Source: Anodontia alba (lineage: Eukaryota; Mollusca; Bivalvia; Lucinida; Lucinidae). From it: DNA of 64,000 nucleotides. The notes below the pieces were generated by a model, which was not told where the DNA came from, searched no databases, and worked only from the letters and a program-made list of their open reading frames with translations. Below are positions 55,127-64,000 of this stretch, piece by piece. The stretch is from positions 56,112,137 to 56,176,136 of the forward strand of contig OZ024827.1 of the NCBI GenBank assembly GCA_964016985.1, written 5' to 3'. A program made the position numbers and the translations under genes. Numbering within the stretch: position 1 is the first letter of the stretch; every line of letters begins with the position of its first letter.

Positions 55127-57668
55127 TATGCCCCCAACTTCAAAGAAGTTGGAGGGGCATATTGCTTCTGGGTTGTTTGTTGACCGTCCGTCTGTCCTTC
55201 CGTCCATCCGTCCGTCCGTTCGTCACGCTTTTTGATGCATAGCATAACTTTAGAACCATGAATGCTACTGTTTTGAAATTTCTTATATGGATTCCTCATG
55301 AAAAAATAGCTGACGCGTATTTTTTTTCTTGACAGGATTATGCCCCTTTTCTGAGTTATGGCCCTTTGAAAAAATATCGATGCAATCTTGTCAGCAAAAT
55401 ATCTCAAAAACCGTTGGAGCTAGAGCCTTGAAACTTGATGAATAGACTGGTAGTGATGAGTAGACAACCTGATTAACTTTTGAAGAAATTTTGAAAAATA
55501 CTTCTTGAGTTATGGCCCTTTGTAATTTTGGGTATTTTTACCTTGTCAGCAAAATATCTCAAAAACTATTGGAGCTAGAGCCTTGAAACTTAGTAAATGG
55601 ATTTGTAGTGATGAGTAGATGACCTGATTAACTTTTGAAGAAATTCTGAAAAATATTTCATGAGTTATGGCCATTTGTAATTTTGGGCATTTTTACCTTG
55701 TCAGCAAAATATCTCAAAAACCGTTGGAGCTAGAGCCTTGAAACTTGATGAATAGACTGGAAGTGATGAGTAGACAACCTGATTAACTTTTGAAGAAATT
55801 TTGAAAAGTACTTCTTGAGTTATGGCCCTTTGTAATTTTGGGCATTTTTACCTTGTCAGCAAAATATCTCAAAAACTGTTAGAGCTAGAGCATTGGAACT
55901 TAATAAATGAATTTATAGTGATGAGTAGATGACCTGATTAACTTTTGAAAAAAATCTGAAAAATACTTCATGAGTTATGCCCCTTTGTAATTTTGGGCAT
56001 TTTTACCTTAGCATAATATCTCAAAAACTATTAAAGCTAGCGCCTTGGATCTTGATGAATAGACAGGTAGTGATGAGTAGACAACCTGATTAACTTTTGA
56101 AGAAATTCTGAAAAATACTTCATGAGTTATTGCCCTTTGTAATTTTGGGCATTTTTACCTCTCAAAAACCATTGGAGCTAGAGCCTTGTAACTTGATGAA
56201 TAGACTGGTAGTGATAAGTAGACAACCTGATTAACTTTTGAAGAAAGTTTTGAAAAATACTTCTTGAGTTATGGCCCTTTTTGATTTTGGGCATTTTTAC
56301 CTTGTCAGCAAAATATCTCAAAAACTGTTAGAGCTAGAGCCATGAAATTTGGTGAATGGATTTGTAATGATGAGTAGACAACCTGATTAACTTTTGAAGA
56401 AATTTTGAAAAACACTTATTGAGTTATGGCCCTTTGTAATTTTGGGCATTTTTATCGTCAGCAAAATATCTCAAAAACTGTTAGAGCTAGAGACTTGAAA
56501 CTTGATGAATTGATTGGTAATGATTAGTAGATGACCTGATTAACTTTTGTGTAAATTCTGAAAAATATTTCGTAAGTAATGGCCCTTTGTAAATTTTGGC
56601 ATGTTTCCGTTGTCAGCAAAATATCTAAAAAACTATTGAAGCTGGAGCCTTGAAACTTGATGAATAGATTGGTAGCGATGAGTAGATGACCTGATTATGC
56701 CCCCAGTTTCGAATGAAATTGATGGGGCATATTATTTTGCCTTTTCGAGATATCTTGCTCACAAGATTTAATTCTGATGTTTTTTCAAAGGGGCATAACT
56801 CTAAACAAACATGCTGGACAAGAAAAAAAATACGGGTCAGCTATTTTTTCATTGGGAACCCAACTATAAAATTTCAAAACCCTAGCATGCAGGGTTCTTA
56901 AGATATGGCATGCACAAAAAAGCTTGATGAATGGACAAACAGACGGATTGACAAACAAAGTATTTAAGCTGGGTTCTTGAAATTCAATATAGTGAGTGGG
57001 AATGATGTGTAAATTACCTGATTATATTTTGAGAGAATTCTATGAAAATATTGATAAAGTTACGGCCCTTTGCGGTTCTGCACATTTTGACCTTGTCAGC
57101 AAGATGTCTCTAAAAGTACTTAAGCTAGGGTCTTGAAATATTATATGCTGATTGGGGATGATGTGGAGATTACCTGATTTGTTTTTTAGGGAATTCCATG
57201 AAAAATTGATGTAGTTATGGCCTTTTGTAGTTCTAGGCATTTTGACCTTGTCAGCAAGATATCTCAAAAAGGATTTAAGCCAGAGCCATGATATTTGGTA
57301 TACTGATTGGGATTGAGGAGGGGATCACCTGATTAAATTTTGAACCAATTAAATGAAATGTTGGAGTTACGGCTTTTCGCAATTTCTGGCCATTTAATGT
57401 CGTTGCTTTAATGTGTATAGCATAAGTTTAGAACCATGTATGCTAATGTTTTGAAATTTCATATTTTGATTCCTCATGAAAAAATAGGTGACCCATTTTT
57501 TCCTATCCCATTTATCTCCTATTTTAGAGTTATTTCTCTTTATAAAATAACATTGAAATTGCATATATTTGTGCTATTGTTACCGTCATGGGCAAGCAGT
57601 GTTGGAGTCAAGCACTGTTAGAGTCAGGCAGTTGGGGGCATAGTGTTTTACAAACACCAGCTCTAGTT
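55127..57668 (+). mobile_element. Family E element, copy 2, inside J
   Basis: Same ends as copy 1 (TATGCCCCCAACTTC ... GTGTTTTACAAACACCAG, CTCTAGTT) and same alternating units, including the internal second 5' end at 56696. It differs by an internal inversion (56742-56957). Removing it joins 'caattat' to 'tatgaagttacgg', a J unit. Confidence 0.82.
56742..56957 (-). repeat. Inverted segment in E copy 2
   Basis: This ~215-bp stretch is the reverse complement of 39754-39966 in E copy 1: 'gagatatcttgctcacaaga' here equals the complement of 'tcttgtgagcaagatatctt' there. Sequence on both sides keeps the normal direction. Copy 1 follows the usual order (hairpin, GTCC tract, unit), so copy 2 carries the inversion. 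Confidence 0.93.
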
Positions 57669-58283
57669 TATGAAGTTACGGCCCTTTTTCAACATTGAAA
57701 AATAGTTGAAAAATGGTTTCCGTTCGATATCTTTTAAAAAGATTAGTATATTGGATTTAAAGTTTATACACAGGTATATAATCATAAAATGTAGGTCAAT
57801 TTTGATTTAGGGTAAAATCCACCAATTATTTTGGGAGTTATGGCCCTTTTTCAACTTTGAAAAATGGTTTCCGTTCCATAACTTTTGAAAAGATCGGTGA
57901 ATTGGATTCATATTTTATACAGGAGCATATAATTATAAAATATAGGTCAAGTTCGATTTAGGGTAAAATCCACCAATTATTTTTGGAGTTACGGCCCTTT
58001 TTCAACATTGAAAAATAGTTTCCATTTGGTGTCTTTTGAAAACATGAGTGTATTGGATTCATATTTAATACACAGGTATATAATCATAAAATAGAGGTCA
58101 AGTTCGATTTAAGGTAAAATCCACCTATTATTATGGGAGTTATGGCCCTTTTTCACCTTCAAAAAATGTTTTCCTTTCAATATTTTTTAAAAAAGATGGG
58201 TGTATTGGATTCATATTTTATACACAAGTATATAATCATAAAATATAGGTCAAGTTTGATTTAGGGTAAAATCTGCCAATTAT

Positions 58284-59954
58284 TAATCCCCTGCCGCAAC
58301 GCAGATGGGGGATTATAGGAATGGCCTTCGTCTGTCCATCCGTCTATCCGTGGGTCTGTCCTTCCGTAACACTTTCTTGTCCGCTCCATATCTCCTGAAC
58401 CCTTTGAAAGATTTTCATTAAACTTTGGTCAAATGTTCACCTCAGTGAGTCGATCTGCAGAACCAAGAAGTCAACCATGCCAAGGTGAAGGTCACAGGTC
58501 AAGGTCATGGGTTTGATCCTTGAATTTCGTGTCTGCTCCATATCTCCTATACACCTGGAAGGATTTTCTTTAAACTTTGATCATATGTTTGCCTCAGTGA
58601 GATGGTGTACAGAACTCATAACTCAACTATGCCGACACAAGGTCAAGGTCACATTTCTAAGTCACAGGTTTGAGCCTTGAATTTTGTGTCCGCTCTGTAT
58701 CTCCTATACCAGTGGAAGGGTTTTCTTTAAATGTTCACCTTAGTGAGACGATGTGCAGAATCAATAACCATGCCAACTCAAGGTCAAGGTCACAGTTCAA
58801 GGTCATGGGTTTGAGCCTTGAATTTCGTGTCCGCTCTGTATCTCCTTTACCCCTGGGGGGATTTTCTCTAAACTTTGGTCAAATGTTCACCTGTGGGACA
58901 ATGTGCAGAACCCATAGCTCAGCCATGGGGACTCAATGACAAGGTCACAGTTCAAGGTAGTGAGTTTGAGCCCTGAATTTTGTGTCCACTCGATATCTCC
59001 TTTACCCCTGGAAGTTTTTTCTTTTAATTTTGGTCAAATGTTTGCCTCAGTGAAATGATGTGCAGAACCCATAGCTCAACCATGCAGACTCACAAGGTCA
59101 CAGTTCAAGGTCATGGTTTGAGCCTTGAATTTTGTGTCTGCTCTGTATCTCCTTTACCCGTGGGAGGATTTTCTCTAAACTTTGGTCAAATGTTCACCTC
59201 AGTGGGACAATGTGCAGAACCCATAGCTCAGCCCTGCGGACTTAAGGTCAAGGTCACAGTTGAAGGTCACCAGTTTGAGCCTTGAATTTGGTGTCAGCTC
59301 CATATCTCCTTCATCCCTGGAAGGATTTTCTTTAAATGTTGGTCAAATGTTTGCCTCAGTGAGATGATGTGCAGAACCCATAACTCAGCTATTCTGACCC
59401 AAGGTCAAGGTCACAATTGAAGGTCACCAGTTTGAGCCTTGAATTTTGAGGCCGCTCTATTGCCATTCAGACTGCCTTGTTAAATTTGGGTTGAATGTTC
59501 GCCTTAGTGAGATGATGTGTAGAACCTATAACTCAACGATGCAGACTCAAGGTGAAGGTCACAATTGAAGGCCATCCGTCTCTTTCTTGTTCACTCCATG
59601 TCTCCTGAACCCTTTGAAAGTTTTGCATGAAACTTTTGTCAAAAGTTTGCCTTACTGAGGTGATGTGCCCATAACTCAAGCATGCTGACTCAAGGTCAAG
59701 GTCACAGTTAAAGGTCACGAGTTTGAGCCTTGAATTTCATGTTCACTCCATATCTCCTGAACCCTTTGAAAGATATTTATTAAATTTGAGTCAAATGTTC
59801 GCCTTAGTGAGATGATGTGCAGAACCCACAACTCAACAATGCAGACTCATGGTCAAGGTCACAATTGAAGGCCACCAATTTGAGCCTTGAATTTTGAGGC
59901 CGCTCCATTGTCATTCTGCGGCGGGGGATATAGCTGTCCTTCAGACTGCCTTGT
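58284..59954 (+). mobile_element. Family F element, inside J
   Basis: 5' end TAATCCCCTGCCGCAAC with partner GCAGATGGGGGATTA, a GTCC-like tract (58332-58366), and ~155-bp units with 'aaggtcaaggtcacagttc', 'cttgaattttgtgtccgctc' and 'cctcagtgagatgatgtgca'. 3' end GCGGCGGGGGATATAGC then CAGACTGCCTTGT; the 3' hairpin is weak (GTC/GAC). Flanks rejoin 'caattat' + 'tatgagagttatgg'. Confidence 0.78.
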
Positions 59955-60071
59955 TATGAGAGTTATGGCCCTTTTTTCAGCTTCATTTTTTGTAAAATAC
60001 CTGCATGTGGGTGAGGATGGCCCTGGGCGGGGCATCTGTGTCATACTGACACATTTCTAGTTATACGCCCA

Positions 60072-61964
60072 TTTGAAAAACGGGACATATTATGTTAACA
60101 GGATATGGTGTCCGTCTGTCCATCCGTCCGTAAACTTTTTCGTTTCTGGGTAACTCCTCCTACAGTTTACATCCGATCAAGCTGAAACTTGGTGTATAGT
60201 TAGACCATGATGTGGTGCAGCGCATATTGTTTCGGGGTTACAGTCCACCAAATGTTTGCAGAGTTATGCCCCTTTGAAAATTTCTGTAATCTTTTCATTT
60301 CCGGTCAATTCCTCCTACATTTTACATCCGATCAAGCTGAAACTTCATTTATAGTTAGACCATGATGTGGAGCAGTGCATATTTTTTCAAGGTTACAGTC
60401 CACCAAATATTAGCAGAGTTATGCCCCTTTGAAAATTTCTGTGAACTTTTTGTTTCCGGCTAACTCCTCTTACAATTTACATCCTACGAAGCTGAAACTT
60501 CACTTATAGTTAGACCATGATTTGGAGCAGCATATATTATTTCTGGGTTAAAGTCCACCAAATGTTTGCAGAGTTATGCCCCTTTGAAAATTTCTGTAAA
60601 CTTTTCATTTCCGGTTAACTCCTCCTACATTTTACATCTGATCAAGCTGAAACTTCATTTATAGTTAGACCATGATGTGGAGCAGTGCATATTGTTTCGA
60701 GGTTACAGTCCACCAAATATTAGCAGAGTTATGCCCCTTTGAAAGTTTCTGTAAACTTTTCGTTTCTGGCTAACTCCTCCTACAGTTTACAGCCGATCAA
60801 GCTGAAATTTGATTTGTAGTTAGACCATGATGTGGAGCAGCGCATATTATTTCAAGGTTACAGTCCACCAAATATTTAGCAGAGTTATACCCCTTTAAAA
60901 TTTCTATTAATTTTTTGTTTCTGGCTATATCTTCCTACAGTTTACATCCGATCTAGCTGAAACTTCATAAAAAGTTACACAATGATGTGGAGCAGCGCAT
61001 ATTATTTCGAGGTTACAGTGCACCAAATAATGGCAAAGTTATGCCCCTTTGAAAATTTCTGTAAACTTTTCGTTTCCGGCTAACTACTCCTACAGTTTAC
61101 ATCCGATAAAGTTGAAACATGATTTGTAGTTAGACCATGATGTGGAGCATATTGTTTCAAGGTTACAGCACCAAATATTAGCAGGGTTACACGATGATGT
61201 CGAGCAGCGCATATTATTTTGAGGTTACAGTGCACCAAATATTGGCAGAGTTATGCCCCTTTGAAAGTTTTTGTTAACTTTTTGCAGCATATTGTTTAGA
61301 GGTAATAGTGTGCTAATTTTATTTTATAATAGGTGTATTTTTTGCAAATAACTAAAGTTATGGCCATTTGGAGGTTATTTATTTATTTATTTTTTTTTTT
61401 ACATCTTCTTTTATTAGATTTGCAAGGAAGTGTTGCCATTATTAAATCTTTACATTTATTAAATGATACAGAATTGAGAAGCTTGACTAATATCAAAACT
61501 TATAAACATAATTCTTTTTGGATTTTTTTTTTTTTTTTTTTAATACTCATCTGAGTTGGCTCCCTTGAAGAACAAAAATAAAATCAGTATAAAACAAGTT
61601 AAAGGTTTACAAAAAAATTACTTGCAGTACTTTTTTTTTTTTGGGTTGTTTATTTTTGTTTTGTTATTGTTTGGTCCTATATTGCAGTATAGGAAAAACA
61701 AATTAGCCAAAGGCTCATATGAGCTTATAATATAGCCATGCTTCTGTCATGTGTCCTCCGTCTGAAAACACCTCCCTAGATGCAGCAAACCTCCCTATTT
61801 TCCCAGGAGGGAGAAGTTACTTCTCCCTTAATTTCTGGGCCAGCTTGGACCCTTAGGTTACAGTTCACCAAATGTCACTGAATTATACAGGAGCCAGTTT
61901 ATGTGCTACATCTTATTACTTGCCACGGGCATATAATGCCCCGCTTGGCGGAGCTCTTGTTTTT
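60072..61964 (+). mobile_element. Family H element, copy 2
   Basis: Same start (tttgaaaaacgggacatatt), core and T-rich distal part as copy 1. 3' end has hairpin GGGCAT ata ATGCCC, then GCTTGGCGGAGCTCTTGTTT. About nine bases of unassigned DNA separate it from J. Confidence 0.7.
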
Positions 61965-63162
61965 TACTTGTGACAGGATGGCATGGGTAACTTGTGGGCA
62001 CAACTGCTCTTACAGTTTTATACCAAACTTTTTGAAACTTTGCAGGTGTTTTTGTCATGGTCTGAAGATGTGCATGTGCTTTTGGGGCTATCCTCCCATC
62101 ATTTGTTATCATCTTTTTTCCACTTTTTTGACATATCAGGTTCCGATTAGTATCAGAATAGATACCTTGTGGGTGCAACACATCGTACAGTTTTCCACCC
62201 ATCTTTTTTTGTCGCACCTGCTTTAGCATGGGCAACTTAGGCATGCAAGTTTCCATCCATTTGTCTGTCCATCCATTCCATTTGTCCGTTGGTCTTTCCA
62301 TCAACATTTACCCTGGGTGTCTTGTGAGCGGAACTCCTCTTACAGTTTTGTACCAATCATTTTGAACCTTTGCATGTGTTTTCTTCATGGTATGAAGATG
62401 TGCATGTGGTTTGGATATAATTGTTAGATTATTTTTTGTCACTTTTTCCACATTGTGAACTTAGTCATTTTTCACCTCAACACAATATATAGACAGTGGG
62501 TACCTCTTGTGAGCGCAACTCCTCTTACAGTTTTATACTGATTGTTTTGAAACTTTGCATGTGTCTTCTTCATGGTTTATGGATGTGCATGTGGTTTGGG
62601 TATAATTGTTAGAACATTTTTTGTCACTTTTTCCACATTGTGAACTTAGTCATTTTTCACCCTCAATATATAGACAATGGGTACCTCATCAGCACAACTC
62701 CTCATATAATTTTATACTAATTTTTTTGGAACTTTGCATATGTTTTCCCCATAGTCTGAAGATGTGCATGTGCTTTTCATATAATCCTTGTATTATTTTT
62801 TGTCACTTTTTTGTACTTTTTGGACTTAGTCATTTACTGACCTCAGATGTATAGATAGTGGGTACCTTGTGATTGCAACTTCTCATACAATTTTAAACCG
62901 GTCTTTTTGAAATGTTGCACATGTTTTCTCCCGGGTCTGCAGAAGTGCACTCGGTTTGGATATGATTTTTAAATTTATTTTTGTCACTTTTTCCACTTTA
63001 ACTGTGTCATTTTTTTAACCTCAGATTTTATGAAAGTGTACTGACTCTGGGTACTTTTTTAGCCTAATTCTCATGCATCATATGAAAAAATGCATATGCT
63101 TTCAATGAAATTCCTATATTAATTTCTTCTACCTGAAATAAACATTACTTTTTTTTTTTTTT

Positions 63163-63211
63163 GGTAGGGTGGGGTAGAGGGGGGGGGGGGAGGGATGAGG
63201 GGGAGGGGGCA
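63163..63211 (+). other. G-rich tract with quadruplex-forming pattern
   Basis: At least six runs of three or more G within 49 bases (GGTAGGGTGGGG... then twelve or more G, AGGGATGAGGGGGAGGGGG), preceded by poly(T). Folding is predicted by pattern only. Such tracts are also error-prone in assembly. Confidence 0.75.
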
Positions 63212-63342
63212 GATGCCACATCAACTTCATCGAAGTTTGATCTATTTTTTTAACTATGCATACTTGTTCGACATGGTCTGAAGATGTGAGTGTGGTTTTG
63301 GGGTTATCCTCCCATTATTTTTTATCAACTTTTTCCACTTTT

Positions 63343-63862
63343 TAGCTCACCTGAGTACGAAGTGCTCATGGTGAGCTATTGTGGTCAGTAAATGTCTGTC
63401 ATCCGTTGTGCGTCATCCGTTGTGCGGCGTCAACAATTGCTTTAAAAGCCTACTCCTCCTACACTCCTGGGCCAATTGACTCGATACTTGGTAGGAAGCA
63501 TTGGGGTGACTTGTAGATCAAAAATAGCTAAAATCTTTCCTATCAGAAATCCAAGATGGCCACCAAGACAGCCATCTTGAAAATCTATTTTACACTTCAT
63601 CTCCTGAAGCAAAAGGCTTATTGACTTTAAACTAGGCAGGAAGCATCAGGGTGACTTGTAGATCAAAAGTAGCTAAACTCGTGCTGATCGGAAATCCAAG
63701 ATGGCCGCATGGTGGCCATCTTGAAAATCTTTTTTTCGCTTCATCTCCTAAACCCAAAAGCCAATTGACCTGAAACTTGGTAGGAAGCATCAGGGTGACT
63801 TATAGATCAAAAATGGCTAAAATCGTTCCGATTGGAAATCCAAGATATCTTGAAAATCTATT
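63343..63862 (+). mobile_element. Family B element, copy 5 (5' part)
   Basis: 5' end TAGCTCACCTGAGTACGAAG, 'gtctgtcatccgttgtgcg', and three to four units with 'aaatccaagatggccaccaa'. It is interrupted by element N. Confidence 0.75.
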
Positions 63863-64000
63863 TATACCCCTGCAAACTTCATTTGTAGGGGGGGGGACGG
63901 TATACTGTTTTCACGTCTGTCCATCCGTCCGTCCGTCTGTCTGTCCGTCCTTCCAACCGTCCCTGTGTCCATCCACGACACTGGTTTTTTCCTAATATCT
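63863..64000 (+). mobile_element. Family N element, 5' end (continues beyond window)
   Basis: TATACCCCTGCAAACTTC with partner ATTTGTAGGGGGGG, then 'ggtatactgttttcacg' and a GTCC/GTCT tract (63918-63965), the same opening design as G, K and J. Only 138 bases are visible. Confidence 0.6.

Larger units (their letters stand above)
54599..60062 (+). mobile_element. Family J element, split by E and F
   Basis: 5' end TATGCCCCCGCCATTTTC with hairpin partner AATGGGGGGTGGGTA, GTCTGTCC-type tract (54665-54700), and ~150-bp units ('caattattatgggagttatg', 'tgtaggtcaagttcgattta'). 3' end GGGCGGGGCATC, perfect 7-bp hairpin TGTGTCA tac TGACACA and TTTCTAGTT. E copy 2 and F both interrupt it at the same point of its repeat unit. 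Confidence 0.8.
51541..63342 (+). repeat. Array L (~180-bp unit), interrupted three times
   Basis: Units with 'taccttgtgggcacaactcc', 'gattttgaaactatgcatac' style text and 'gaagatgtgcatgtggtttt'. At the left the unit starts at 51543, 51722, 51902 and 52082. The array continues at 54581-54598 ('tttttcaacttagttttt') and 61965-63342. Interruptions are I (52228-54580), J (54599-60062) and H copy 2 (60072-61964). It is itself cut by B copy 5 at 63343. No ends of L were recognised. Confidence 0.75.

Noticed and set aside
61903..62307. 107- and 133-codon frames on opposite strands
   Set aside because: They span the end of element H and array L, so they cannot be one gene; repeat shadows.
61906..64000. 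Autonomous Helentron (Rep/helicase) gene
   Set aside because: No Rep HUH motif or helicase motifs were found here or elsewhere in the window; all family A-N elements look non-autonomous.

Overview
The window is animal DNA made almost entirely of nested transposable elements. The best guess for the source is a bivalve mollusc. The reasons are DIRS-type retrotransposons, tRNA-headed SINEs, mariner elements, APE-type LINEs, and above all many non-autonomous elements that begin TAGCTCACCTGAGC or with a C-rich hairpin, carry (GTCC)n-type microsatellites and tandem cores, and end in a small hairpin plus CTTGTTT. That layout resembles the bivalve 'pearl'/Helentron-associated (HINE) elements. The species cannot be named from sequence alone. 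No intact host gene was found. The only host-gene hint is one possible 61-bp exon at 10384-10444.

For reference I name the tandem-core families A-N and the DIRS copies DIRS-1 to DIRS-4. Layout: 1-3302 is the right half of a decayed DIRS (DIRS-1) with a family G insertion. 3303-6745 is tandem array M, split by a mariner that is itself split by a second G. 7868-9800 is a minus-strand LINE relic with a 2A-like motif, split by a third G. 10585-11836 is a B element. 12494-35017 is one old DIRS (DIRS-2), blown apart by a younger DIRS (DIRS-3, 14629-24404), a SINE and elements A, B, C and H. DIRS-3 keeps recognisable gag, RT, RNase H, methyltransferase-like and tyrosine recombinase (YR) regions, all broken. 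Its YR region carries a pogo-like MITE and was then tandemly duplicated. 35093-43473 is element D, split by K, which is split by E. 43788-46234 holds two SINEs and a B element. 47000-47374 is a DIRS left end (DIRS-4) cut by B. 49521-51540 holds a LINE 3' part and a second mariner. 51541-63342 is array L interrupted by I, by J (itself split by E and F), and by H. The window ends in B and the start of N.

Nothing here forms a working pathway. The interest lies in how the elements work and were layered. Several nested copies have recognisable empty sites, so insertion between two T residues without target duplication can be read directly. The DIRS internal complementary region equals the reverse complements of the two termini placed together. 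Some tandem cores repeat sequences resembling animal regulator sites (CTCF-like every 166 bp, ERR/NR5A-like, YY1-like), which would spread ready-made site arrays if they are bound. All motif-binding statements are inference.
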